A DNA stretch of 15,668 nt from an uncultured Oscillospiraceae bacterium (GTDB taxonomy: Bacteria > Bacillota > Clostridia > Oscillospirales > Oscillospiraceae). Of this stretch, positions 5,991 through 12,427 are shown in pieces. Under the pieces are notes generated by a model. It was not told where the DNA came from. It made no database searches and was given only the letters and a program-made list of their open reading frames with translations. Positions within the stretch are counted from its first letter, which is position 1. Each line of letters begins with the position of its first letter. Location: NCBI GenBank assembly GCA_902497145.1, contig CABVDR010000060.1, forward strand, positions 1-15,668. The letters run 5' to 3'. Made by a program: the position numbers and the translations under genes.

Positions 5991-6027
5991 AAATGCCGCA
6001 AAGCTTCGGCTTTGCGGCATTTTTGTG
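5991..6027 (+). terminator. Strong intrinsic terminator after the zinc-ribbon gene
   Basis: AAATGCCGCAAAGC (5991-6004), a TTCG tetraloop and GCTTTGCGGCATTT (6009-6022), perfectly paired, followed by TTTGTGT. It may act in both directions because the 5' side is A-rich. Confidence 0.92.
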
Positions 6028-6067
6028 TGAAAACAGTTTCCATTGCGTGGCTGTCAACGTTTTACCC

Positions 6068-6096
6068 GCATGAGAGCGCCGCTGTGAACCATACTA
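6068..6096 (+). promoter_or_regulatory. Sigma-G-like promoter upstream of the lipoprotein gene
   Basis: GCATG (6068-6072), 17 bases, CATACTA (6090-6096). The -10 equals the forespore sigma-G element of Bacillus and the -35 fits its GHATR pattern, with a spacer one base shorter than usual. The predicted start is near 6104, about 40 bases before the ATG. No comparable sigma-A promoter was seen between 6023 and 6143. Confidence 0.4.
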
Positions 6097-6143
6097 AAGC
6101 CGGATGGTACATCCAAACAATCCGACCACGGGAGGAGACAGCG

Positions 6144-6551
6144 ATGAACGGGAGATGGCTGGGCCTTTGCGGGGCCCTGGTGATGACGGTTTCTCTGGCG
6201 TCCTGCAGTGCCAAGGGACAGGAGACTGGGGTGGATATGCTGAACAACAGCGGCATGTCCGCCGCGGGCTACAAGACCTCTGCGGCAGGCGCACGGCAGT
6301 ATCTGCCCAACAGCCGGTATTATGCCGACCGGGATGGAACAGTCAAGCGTTACCGCCAGGCAGGCAGCAGTGAATGGGAGCAGCTGGGCCAGGCCCTGCA
6401 AGAGGGCTGGAACGAGCTGATGAAGGGTACGGAAAATACCCTGAAGGATGCAGGCGAGAGCACGAAGAACGCCGCCCAGGACATTGGCCAGGGGGTGGAG
6501 AACGCCGCCAAAGACGCGAAGAACGATATGGAGCGGGCGGCTGGAAAGTAA
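6144..6551 (+). CDS. Small lipoprotein with amphipathic repeat tail
   Basis: A 135-residue exported lipoprotein. Residues 1-20 form a lipoprotein signal peptide (MNGRWLGLCG, then a hydrophobic core) with lipobox LASC, so C21 would be lipidated. The mature part starts SAKGQETGVDML, has a Tyr/Arg-rich middle (ARQYLPNSRYYADRDGTVKR), and ends in an Ala/Asp/Lys-rich amphipathic helix with 11-residue-like periodicity (NTLKDAGESTKNAAQDIGQG, then VENAAKDAKNDMERAAGK). That tail resembles LEA/YtxH-type helices. I do not recognise a family. The start has GGGAGGAG upstream at 6130-6137. With its sigma-G-like promoter it may belong to the spore or forespore envelope, but that is an inference. Confidence 0.8.
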   Translation: MNGRWLGLCGALVMTVSLASCSAKGQETGVDMLNNSGMSAAGYKTSAAGARQYLPNSRYYADRDGTVKRYRQAGSSEWEQLGQALQEGWNELMKGTENTLKDAGESTKNAAQDIGQGVENAAKDAKNDMERAAGK

Positions 6552-6564
6552 TTGCTGATACAAC

Positions 6565-6595
6565 GGCGGCGCGCCGGAAGTTCCGGTGCGCCGCC
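6565..6595 (+). terminator. Bidirectional stem between convergent genes
   Basis: A 15-base GC-rich inverted repeat, GGCGGCGCGCCGGAA (6565-6579) against TTCCGGTGCGCCGCC (6581-6595), with one G-T pair. It lies between the converging lipoprotein and DUF4830 genes. There is no T-run on either side, so termination is likely but not certain. Confidence 0.6.
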
Positions 6596-6608
6596 GCCTG
6601 TGTTCCAC

Positions 6609-7091
6609 TTATCCGGCTGGCATGGACAGCCCGTGGACAAATCCATTCATCTGGGGTGAGAGTACCTCGCCTCCGACCACTTTGTCCCGGTAGATGAGCA
6701 GGTTGGCCTGCACGCCGGTCTCCCCGGTGGGGTAGTTGGTGATCTCGTAGGTGTACCGCTTGACCCGCTTGCCTGCATATTTGGTCAGATCAAAGCCTTG
6801 GGCCGTCTGGAGCTCCAGATATTCGTCGTAGCTCTCGTCCATCTCTTTGGGAATGGTGAGCTCTTCGGTGACCAGAGGTTCCTGGCTGACCTGCCAGCCG
6901 TATTGACTGAGAAACGAGATCCGATCCTCGTTGGATTGGATTCCTGTCACGTCCGGCACGGTACTGGCCGCCACTGTGGGCAGGGCGGGGGGATTGAGAT
7001 TCATCACCAGCCCGGCACAGCACAGCAGCGCCGCGGCGGCCACGCTGATCGCCAGTTTTCGTTTCGGCAGTCTGGCGGTAAGAATAAACAC
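6609..7091 (-). CDS. DUF4830 domain protein with N-terminal membrane anchor
   Basis: A 160-residue protein with a basic start (ARLPKRK), one membrane segment at about 13-31, and an extracytoplasmic DUF4830 domain at about 50-155. Recognisable elements are RISFLSQYGWQVSQEP, IPKEMDESYDEYLELQ, QGFDLTKYAGKRVKRYTYEI, NYPTGETGVQANLLIY and VVGGEVLSPQMNGFVHGL. The domain is common in Clostridia and has no assigned biochemical function. GTG at 7091 is chosen because AAGGAG ends eight bases upstream; the frame remains open to a GTG at 7109, but that lies within the ribosome binding site region. It is convergent with the lipoprotein gene and divergent from rsuA. Confidence 0.85.
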   Translation of the reverse strand: MFILTARLPKRKLAISVAAAALLCCAGLVMNLNPPALPTVAASTVPDVTGIQSNEDRISFLSQYGWQVSQEPLVTEELTIPKEMDESYDEYLELQTAQGFDLTKYAGKRVKRYTYEITNYPTGETGVQANLLIYRDKVVGGEVLSPQMNGFVHGLSMPAG

Positions 7092-7126
7092 AGCGCATTC
7101 TCCTTCCACATCCAGCTTCTTGGTGC

Positions 7127-7155
7127 AGTTTATGCAGACTGCGGTTGGGATATTC
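7127..7155 (-). promoter_or_regulatory. Sigma-E-like promoter of the DUF4830 gene
   Basis: On the minus strand GAATATC (7155-7149), 14 bases, CATAAACT (7134-7127). The mother-cell sigma-E pattern of Bacillus is KMATATT-N14-CATACAHT, so the fit is one mismatch in each half with ideal spacing. The start would be about 30 bases before the GTG. Confidence 0.42.
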
Positions 7156-7184
7156 TTTTTTTAGCAGCAAAGAGCTTGGAATGG

Positions 7185-7213
7185 TTGAATGTGCGGTTTT
7201 GCTTTGGTACAAT
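7185..7213 (+). promoter_or_regulatory. Sigma-A promoter of rsuA
   Basis: TTGAAT (7185-7190), a 17-base spacer, TACAAT (7208-7213), 35 bases before the start codon. Confidence 0.8.
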
Positions 7214-7247
7214 GGACCAACAGACCATGTGACAGGAGGGAAAGCGC

Positions 7248-7967
7248 ATGGCAAAAGAGCGGCTGGATAAACTACTGGCTTCCACGGGGCGGTGGTCCCG
7301 CCGGGAGGTGAAAGAACTGATCGTCCGGGGGCGGGTGCTGGTGGACGGACATCCGGCAGGGCGTCCCGAGGACAAGTGGGATCCCCAGCAGACCTGTATT
7401 CAGGTGGATGGAGAGCGTGTGGACTGCGCTCCCTATGTGTACATCATGCTCCATAAGCCGGGGGGACTGCTCTCTGCCACCCAGGATAAGAAGCAGGCCA
7501 CCGTGCTGGATCTGCTGCCCGAGCATCTGCGCCGCCGGGGGCTGTTCCCGGTAGGGCGGCTGGACAAGGATACGGAGGGACTTCTGCTGCTTACCGATGA
7601 CGGCCCTCTGGGCCATGAGCTGCTCTCTCCCCGCAAGCATGTGGATAAGGTCTACTATGCCCAGGTAGAGGGGATCATTGACCGGCAGGATGTGGATGCT
7701 TTGGCGCAGGGCATGACTCTGGGGGACGGCTTTACCTGTCTGCCGGCTGGACTGGAGCCTGTGGGCGACGGCAGTGAGTGTCTGGTCACCCTGCGGGAGG
7801 GAAAGTATCACCAGGTCAAGCGGATGCTGGCCGCCAGGGGAAAGCCGGTATGTTACCTGAAACGGCTGTCTATGGGGCCACTGAAGCTGGACGAGAGCCT
7901 GGCCAAAGGCGAGTGGCGGCCTCTTACAAACCGGGAAATCCAGGCGCTCCAGGCGCTGAAGGGATAA
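7248..7967 (+). CDS. rsuA: 16S rRNA pseudouridine synthase, RsuA type
   Basis: A 239-residue pseudouridine synthase of the RsuA/RluB/E/F family. An S4 RNA-binding domain occupies about residues 1-60 (RLDKLLASTGRWSRREVKEL), and the catalytic domain follows with MLHKPGGLLSATQD and GRLDKDTEGLLLLTDDG, where D106 is the catalytic aspartate. The C-terminal block EGKYHQVKRMLAARGK and the ending GEWRPLTNREI are typical of RsuA, which in E. coli modifies U516 of 16S rRNA in the small subunit; RluB-type enzymes are usually longer or differ in these blocks. ATG 7248 has AGGAGGG upstream. It is probably monocistronic: the next gene has its own promoter, although I see no clear terminator between them. 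Confidence 0.9.
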   Translation: MAKERLDKLLASTGRWSRREVKELIVRGRVLVDGHPAGRPEDKWDPQQTCIQVDGERVDCAPYVYIMLHKPGGLLSATQDKKQATVLDLLPEHLRRRGLFPVGRLDKDTEGLLLLTDDGPLGHELLSPRKHVDKVYYAQVEGIIDRQDVDALAQGMTLGDGFTCLPAGLEPVGDGSECLVTLREGKYHQVKRMLAARGKPVCYLKRLSMGPLKLDESLAKGEWRPLTNREIQALQALKG

Positions 7968-8015
7968 GCAGACAAAAAAATTGTGCGTTTTGAACAAAAA
8001 AATGGGACAACCCCC

Positions 8016-8045
8016 TTGCCAAAACCGGGGGTGTACCGTTATAAT
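8016..8045 (+). promoter_or_regulatory. Sigma-A promoter of the PucR-like regulator gene
   Basis: TTGCCA (8016-8021), an 18-base spacer, TATAAT (8040-8045). The -35 lies within the dyad CCCCCTTGCCAAAACCGGGG (8011-8030), which matches the efp promoter at 18 of 20 positions. Confidence 0.82.
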
Positions 8046-8083
8046 GTCAATAGTGTAATGAGAATAACTTGGGAGGGATCAAC

Positions 8084-9175
8084 GTGTCCAGCAGGATGTT
8101 TCAAGGGGTTGTACTCCAGATGAAGGACAGCATCGATCGCACGGTAGGTGTGATTGATGCGGACGGAATCGTAGTAGCCTGCAGTGAGCTCACGAGTATT
8201 GGCGAGCATTGGTCGGGTGCCGTTGCTGCGGTCAACTCCTCGGACAATGCCACCGCCCATTTTGAGGGCAAAACCTTTAAACCCCTTGCCGGTTGGGGGG
8301 CCCAGTTTGATTATGCCGCCTTTGTGAAGGGTGAGGATGAGATGGCTGGGGCGCTGTGTGCCATGGCGGTCGTGGCATTCAACGGCGCGAAGACCTATTA
8401 TGAGGAAAAGCATGACAAGGCTACCTTTGTTAAGAATATCATCTCCGACAACATTCTGTTGGGGGATATCTATACTCAGGCCAAGGAGCTCCATTTTGTC
8501 TCCGAGGCGCCCCGGGCTGCCTTCCTGGTGCGCCAGCTAGGGCCTGCCGATGTGACCACCATTGACGTCATTCAGAACTTGTTCCCGGATAAGCAGACGG
8601 ATTTCGTCATCTCCATCAACGAGACCGATGTGGCTCTCATCAAGCAGCTGCCCGAGGGGGCGGATGCCAAGGAGCTGCAGAAGATTGCCAAGCAGATTGC
8701 CACCGCCGTGACCCAGGAGCTGGGCATCAAGGTGGTTATCGGTATCGGCACGGTTGTCAACCACATCCGGGATCTGGCCCGGGCCTACAAGGAGGCTGGC
8801 GTAGCCATCGACGTGGGCAAGGTGTTTGATACTGAGAAGACAGTCATCAACTATGAGAACTTGGGCATCGGCCGCCTGATTTATCAGCTGCCCACTATCC
8901 TGTGCCAGATGTTCCTGCAGGAAGTCTTTAAGAAGAACCCCATTGATGCGCTGGATCAGGAGACCCTGCTGACCATCAATAAGTTCTTTGAGAACAACCT
9001 GAACGTGTCTGAGACGGCCCGTAAGCTGTTTGTCCACCGCAATACCTTGGTTTACCGCCTGGAGAAGATCAAGAAGCTCACCGGGCTGGATCTGCGTGAA
9101 TTTGACGACGCCATCACCTTTAAGGTGGCTCTGATGGTAAAGAAATATCTGATTTCCCGGGGAATCGAGTCCTAA
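8084..9175 (+). CDS. PucR/CdaR-family transcriptional regulator
   Basis: A 363-residue regulator. The N-terminal part (1-140) resembles the sugar-diacid-recognition module of CdaR (MKDSIDRTVGVIDADGIVVA, about 13-33). A GGDEF-like central region spans about 145-260 (VVIGIGTVVNHIRDLARAYK). The C-terminal PucR helix-turn-helix spans about 305-350 (NVSETARKLFVHRNTLVYRL and EKIKKLTGLDLREFDDAITF). The family usually senses a small metabolite and controls catabolic genes, but no catabolic gene is adjacent, so the target is unknown. Translation starts at GTG 8084 with GGGAGG seven bases upstream; an earlier in-frame TTG at 8069 precedes that site. A strong terminator follows. The final codons reappear in imperfect form at 9332-9356. 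Confidence 0.85.
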   Translation: MSSRMFQGVVLQMKDSIDRTVGVIDADGIVVACSELTSIGEHWSGAVAAVNSSDNATAHFEGKTFKPLAGWGAQFDYAAFVKGEDEMAGALCAMAVVAFNGAKTYYEEKHDKATFVKNIISDNILLGDIYTQAKELHFVSEAPRAAFLVRQLGPADVTTIDVIQNLFPDKQTDFVISINETDVALIKQLPEGADAKELQKIAKQIATAVTQELGIKVVIGIGTVVNHIRDLARAYKEAGVAIDVGKVFDTEKTVINYENLGIGRLIYQLPTILCQMFLQEVFKKNPIDALDQETLLTINKFFENNLNVSETARKLFVHRNTLVYRLEKIKKLTGLDLREFDDAITFKVALMVKKYLISRGIES

Positions 9176-9211
9176 AGGCTTGATTGTCGGGACGGCATGG
9201 AAGCCATTTCC

Positions 9212-9250
9212 GGCCTCCGTCTGCCTGAGGGCAGACGGAGGCCCTTTTGT
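9212..9250 (+). terminator. Terminator of the PucR-like gene
   Basis: GGCCTCCGTCTGCC (9212-9225), loop TGAG, GGCAGACGGAGGCC (9230-9243), perfectly paired, then CTTTTGT. Confidence 0.92.
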
Positions 9251-9289
9251 GTGTAGAGAGAAAAGGTGACATAAGACCGCATTTTCCCA

Positions 9290-9320
9290 TTGACAAGAAC
9301 TAGGTTACGGGTGTAACCTA
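9290..9320 (+). promoter_or_regulatory. Orphan palindromic operator next to a -35-like box
   Basis: TTGACA (9290-9295) is followed five bases later by the perfect palindrome TAGGTTACGGGTGTAACCTA (9301-9320; eight-base arms, GGGT centre). No good -10 lies at 16-18 bases; TAACCT at spacing 18 is poor. This is the shape of a MerR- or TetR-type operator, but no such regulator is encoded in the window. Confidence 0.5.
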
Positions 9321-9331
9321 ATAAATGAAAT

Positions 9332-9356
9332 CTTTCCCGGGGAATAGGTCCTAAAG
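9332..9356 (+). repeat. Partial copy of the 3' end of the PucR-like gene
   Basis: TTTCCCGGGGAAT is shared with the regulator's last codons (9153-9165), followed by AGG instead of CGAG, then TCCTAAAG in both. The copy has lost one base and is about 180 bases downstream of the original. Confidence 0.55.
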
Positions 9357-9372
9357 AGGGAACTAATTTTCC

Positions 9373-9423
9373 CGGTTTACGTCAAAACCTGTGACGGTTT
9401 AACTTGAGAGTATGAGGGTTTAC
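9373..9423 (+). promoter_or_regulatory. Three direct repeats upstream of ftsE
   Basis: CGGTTTAC (9373-9380), CGGTTTAAC (9395-9403) and GGGTTTAC (9416-9423) start 22 and 21 bases apart, about two helical turns, and end five bases before the ftsE start codon. This is compatible with a tandem site for an OmpR-type response regulator; no exact match to a known box is claimed. Confidence 0.4.
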
Positions 9424-9428
9424 ATAGT

Positions 9429-10118
9429 ATGATACGCTTCATTGACGTCTATAAAGAGTATGACAACGGAACCAAGGCCCTGAAAGGGGTCAGTATGCGC
9501 ATTGACGATGGGGAATTTGTCTTTTTGGTGGGACCCTCCGGGTCCGGCAAGTCCACCATCATTAAGCTGATTACCGGTGAGATCGCCATGACCCAGGGCA
9601 AGATCATGGTCAACGGATACAGCTTGAACAACATCAGCCCCAAGCAGGTGCCTCTGATGCGCCGCACTTTGGGAATTATTTTTCAGGATTTCCGGCTCAT
9701 TGAAAAGAAAACGGTGTATGAAAATCTGTCCTTAGCTATGCGGGCCATCGGCGCGTCCAGCCGGGATCTGAAGCGCCGCATCCCTTATGTGCTGCAGCTG
9801 GTGGGCCTGGAGAAGAAGGCGGACCGGTATCCCGGACAGCTCTCCGGCGGCGAGCAGCAGCGTGTGGCCATTGCCCGGGCGCTGGTCAATAACCCCAATA
9901 TGATTATTGCCGATGAGCCCACCGGAAACCTGGATCCCAAGCGCTCCCTGGAGATTATGATGCTGCTGGAGCGTATCAATGAACTGGGAACCACGGTGCT
10001 GGTGGTGACCCATGAGAAAAATCTGGTCAACCGCTTTGGAAAGCGGGTTGTGGCCATCGAGGATGGCCGAATCATCAATGACGAAACGGGCGGGTACTAC
10101 AATGGCGAAAAAATTTGA
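9429..10118 (+). CDS. ftsE: Cell-division / wall-hydrolase ABC transporter ATPase FtsE
   Basis: A 229-residue ABC ATPase that pairs with FtsX to drive activation of a peptidoglycan hydrolase in division or elongation. Walker A is GPSGSGKST (35-43), the Q-loop is Q86 in IIFQDFRL, the signature is LSGGEQQR (138-145), Walker B is MIIADEP (158-164) and the H-loop is H195 in VTHEK. FtsE-specific text includes MIRFIDVYKEY and IIFQDFRLI. The ATG at 9429 follows only a weak, distant GAGGG, so translation initiation may be poor or regulated. The frame overlaps ftsX by 17 bases. The promoter is unclear; candidates are the orphan site at 9290 and TTTACG-17-TTAACT (9376-9404). Confidence 0.95.
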   Translation: MIRFIDVYKEYDNGTKALKGVSMRIDDGEFVFLVGPSGSGKSTIIKLITGEIAMTQGKIMVNGYSLNNISPKQVPLMRRTLGIIFQDFRLIEKKTVYENLSLAMRAIGASSRDLKRRIPYVLQLVGLEKKADRYPGQLSGGEQQRVAIARALVNNPNMIIADEPTGNLDPKRSLEIMMLLERINELGTTVLVVTHEKNLVNRFGKRVVAIEDGRIINDETGGYYNGEKI

Positions 10119-10992
10119 CCTTGGATATTATTGCAGCGAAGGCGTCCACTCCATCTTTACCCACGGCTTTATGTCCTTTGCTGCCGTGTGTATGATTGTG
10201 GCCTGTCTGCTGATTATGGGCTCCTTCTCCCTGGTTGCAGTGAATCTGGACAATATGCTGGGAGATCTGGAGGCACAAAACGAGTTTTTAGCTTACATCG
10301 ATGAGACCTACACCGAGGATCAGGCCAAGGCCCTCCAGTCGGAGATCGAGGCCATCCCTAATGTAGCTGAAGTGACCTTTGTCAGCCGGGATGAAGCCCT
10401 GGAGGACTTTAAGGCCGGCCGGGAGGGGAATGAACTGCTGGACGACCTGGACGGCAGCGTCCTGCGGGACCGCTACCGCATCCACGTGGACGACATTGAG
10501 CAGCTCAAGCAGACGGTAGACCAGGTGGAGGGCATTGCTGGTATTGCGGACACCAACGCCGCCTATGAGATTGCTCAGGGCTTTGTGACGGTGCGCAACA
10601 TTGCCGCCGGCGTAGCTGTGGTGCTGGTCACCATCTTGGCGGTGGTCTCCCTGTTTATTATTGCCAACACCATCAAGCTGGCCTTCTTCTACCGCCGGGA
10701 GGAGATTGCCATCATGAAGATGTGCGGCGCCACCAACGCCTTTATTCGCTGGCCCTTTATCGTACAGGGCATGATTCTGGGCTTGGCCGGGGCAGTGATC
10801 GCCTTCTTCCTGCAGTGGGGCGTCTATGAGCTGGTGACAAAGGCAGTCGTCCAGTCCGACGGCCTGTCGCTGGTTACCATCCTGCCCTTTACCTCTCTGA
10901 TCACCCATATCCTGCCTGTGTTCTGCGGTGCGGGACTGTTGATCGGCGTGGTGGGCTCGGTTCTGGCGATTCGGAAGTTCCTGCAGGTTTAA
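10102..10992 (+). CDS. ftsX: Permease-like partner FtsX
   Basis: A 296-residue membrane protein with FtsX layout. There is an N-terminal cytoplasmic tail (MAKKFDLGYYCSEGVHSIFT), TM1 about 22-48, an extracellular domain at 50-165 that would contact the hydrolase (EFLAYIDETYTEDQAKALQS, VTFVSRDEALEDFK), then TM2 about 167-193, TM3 about 218-240 and TM4 about 268-290. The cytoplasmic loop RREEIAIMKMCGATNAFIRW carries the standard FtsX EIxIMKxxGA motif. It does not transport a substrate; it passes ATP-driven movement to a wall hydrolase. ATG 10102 lies inside the ftsE frame, so translation is coupled. Confidence 0.95.
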   Translation: MAKKFDLGYYCSEGVHSIFTHGFMSFAAVCMIVACLLIMGSFSLVAVNLDNMLGDLEAQNEFLAYIDETYTEDQAKALQSEIEAIPNVAEVTFVSRDEALEDFKAGREGNELLDDLDGSVLRDRYRIHVDDIEQLKQTVDQVEGIAGIADTNAAYEIAQGFVTVRNIAAGVAVVLVTILAVVSLFIIANTIKLAFFYRREEIAIMKMCGATNAFIRWPFIVQGMILGLAGAVIAFFLQWGVYELVTKAVVQSDGLSLVTILPFTSLITHILPVFCGAGLLIGVVGSVLAIRKFLQV

Positions 10993-11010
10993 TGGGAAAG
11001 GAGTATGGTT

Positions 11011-11109
11011 ATGCGGCCTAAGAAGCAGCGTATTTTTATGGGCGTAATGGCAGGGGTCTTGGCAGTGCTGATGCTTCTGCCCATGATCGCAAACATTTTT
11101 GTTCGATAA
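11011..11109 (+). CDS. 32-residue single-pass membrane microprotein
   Basis: An open frame of 33 codons with AAAGGAG (10997-11003) seven bases before the ATG, a better site than those of ftsE and ftsX. The product has a basic head, MRPKKQRIF, and one hydrophobic helix, MGVMAGVLAVLMLLPMIANI, ending FVR. It sits between ftsX (19 bases after its stop) and the M23 hydrolase gene (19 bases before its ATG). Topology should be N-in by the positive-inside rule. Shape and size recall small stress-associated membrane proteins such as Prli42, but I cannot establish homology. Its location suggests a role with FtsEX or its hydrolase; this is inference. An in-frame ATG at 11005 is too close to the ribosome binding site. 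Confidence 0.72.
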   Translation: MRPKKQRIFMGVMAGVLAVLMLLPMIANIFVR

Positions 11110-11128
11110 ACAGGAGGCAGGCATACAT

Positions 11129-12373
11129 ATGAAGACCCAAAAGAATTGGAAGAAAATGATCAAGCGCCTGCTGGTGGTGGCTCTGGTGCTGAGCCTGGCC
11201 ATTCCCCTGGTGCCTCAGTCTATGGTGGTTCCCGCCTCGGCCGTGACCCAGGCAGAGATTGACGAGCTGAAGGAAAATGCCGACGATTTGCGCAATCAGC
11301 AGAAGGAGCTTCAGAACCAGCTGGCCTCTATCAAGGAGGACAAGAACAAGGCCCTGGAGCAGAAGACCCTGCTGGAGCAGCAGATCAACGCCACTCAGGC
11401 GGAGATCGACACCATTCAGCAGCAGATCTCCAAGTATGACGATCTTATTGCCCAAAAGCAGGAGGAGCTGGCTGAGGCAGAGGAAGAGGAGCAGGCCCAG
11501 TATGAGCTGTTCTGTGAGCGAGTGCGCTACATGGAGGAGCAGGGCGAGGTGTCCTATTGGTCTATCCTGTTTTCCTCCAGTGATTTCGCCGACCTGCTGG
11601 ACAACGCCATGATGGTGGACGAGATCATGCAGTATGATAATCAGGTCATGAACGATCTCATTGCCATCCGGCAGCAGATTGCCCAGGACAAGGCGGACCT
11701 GGAGACCGCGCGCCAGGAGCAGCAGGCGGCCAAGGACGAGCAGGAGGCGGCCAAGGCCAGTCTGAAGACCCAGGAGTCTGAGGTGGACGCTCTGATTGCC
11801 CAGATCAGCAGTCAGCAGGCCGAGGTGGAGCAGGCGGAGGCTAAGCTGAAGGCGGCAGCCGACGCGGCAGACGCAGAGATCAAGGCCGCGGAGCAAGAGC
11901 TGGCCAGCCAGATCTCCAGCGTGGTCAGCGAATCTGGCTTCATGTGGCCCCTGCCCGGCTATAACACCCTGTCCTCTCTCTATGGAAATCGTATCCACCC
12001 GGTTACTGGAAAGCCTAACAGCCACACCGGTATTGACATCCCGGCCCCTGCCGGAACATCCATTTTAGCGGCTAAGAGCGGTGTAGTGACCACCTCTACC
12101 TACAACAGCTCTTACGGCAACTATGTAGTGGTCAGCCACAGTGACGGTACCTCCACCTTGTATGCCCACATGAGCCGTCGCGGTGTGTCCAAGGGCCAGA
12201 CCGTTTCTCAGGGCCAGGTTGTGGGTTATGTAGGAACCACCGGTTCCTCCACCGGCAACCATCTCCATTTTGAGATCCGCGTCAACGGCAGCCGTGTGGA
12301 CCCGGTGGATTACTTCCTGGGCAGCATGACCCTGTACGCCACCAGCGGCGGTGTAAAGATGAAGATTACCTAA
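11129..12373 (+). CDS. Secreted coiled-coil M23 peptidase (FtsEX-linked wall hydrolase)
   Basis: A 414-residue secreted protein of EnvC/CwlO/PcsB-like architecture. The signal peptide is about 1-38 (KKMIKRLLVVALVLSLAIPL, cleavage after ASA). A long coiled coil spans about 40-265, broken near 130-170 by WSILFSSSDFADLLDNAMMV, a conserved hinge in such proteins. An M23 (LytM) domain spans about 270-400. Zinc and catalytic residues are present: H299 and D303 in SHTGIDIP, H347 in YAHMS, H378 and H380 in GNHLHFEI. It should therefore be an active endopeptidase, unlike EnvC. Directly downstream of ftsEX, it is the likely client: the coiled coil docks on FtsX and ATP use releases the LytM domain. GGAGG lies eleven bases before the ATG. 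Confidence 0.93.
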   Translation: MKTQKNWKKMIKRLLVVALVLSLAIPLVPQSMVVPASAVTQAEIDELKENADDLRNQQKELQNQLASIKEDKNKALEQKTLLEQQINATQAEIDTIQQQISKYDDLIAQKQEELAEAEEEEQAQYELFCERVRYMEEQGEVSYWSILFSSSDFADLLDNAMMVDEIMQYDNQVMNDLIAIRQQIAQDKADLETARQEQQAAKDEQEAAKASLKTQESEVDALIAQISSQQAEVEQAEAKLKAAADAADAEIKAAEQELASQISSVVSESGFMWPLPGYNTLSSLYGNRIHPVTGKPNSHTGIDIPAPAGTSILAAKSGVVTTSTYNSSYGNYVVVSHSDGTSTLYAHMSRRGVSKGQTVSQGQVVGYVGTTGSSTGNHLHFEIRVNGSRVDPVDYFLGSMTLYATSGGVKMKIT

Positions 12374-12383
12374 ACGTACATAA

Positions 12384-12425
12384 AATATCCCCCCTTCCGC
12401 ATAAAGTTGCGGGAGGGGGGATATT
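12384..12425 (+). terminator. Terminator hairpin whose 3' arm carries the next gene's ribosome binding site
   Basis: AATATCCCCCCTTCCGC (12384-12400) pairs with GCGGGAGGGGGGATATT (12409-12425), with one G-T pair, followed by GTTTGTTTGG. It ends the M23 transcript. The 3' arm includes GGGAGGGGGG, the only ribosome binding site for the gene starting at 12428. Confidence 0.8.
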
Positions 12426-12427
12426 GT

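Noticed and set aside
9405..9433. A promoter TTGAGA-18-TATGAT overlapping the ftsE start codon
   Set aside because: It would start transcription inside ftsE and leave no ribosome binding site; the match is probably chance.
11036..12025. A 329-codon minus-strand frame opposite the M23 gene
   Set aside because: A mirror of the Gln/Leu-rich coiled coil; antisense frames of such repeats stay open by composition.
12407..12427. The upstream TTG start for the hypothetical gene
   Set aside because: It lies in the hairpin loop with no ribosome binding site before it; TTG 12428 has a G-rich site at good distance.
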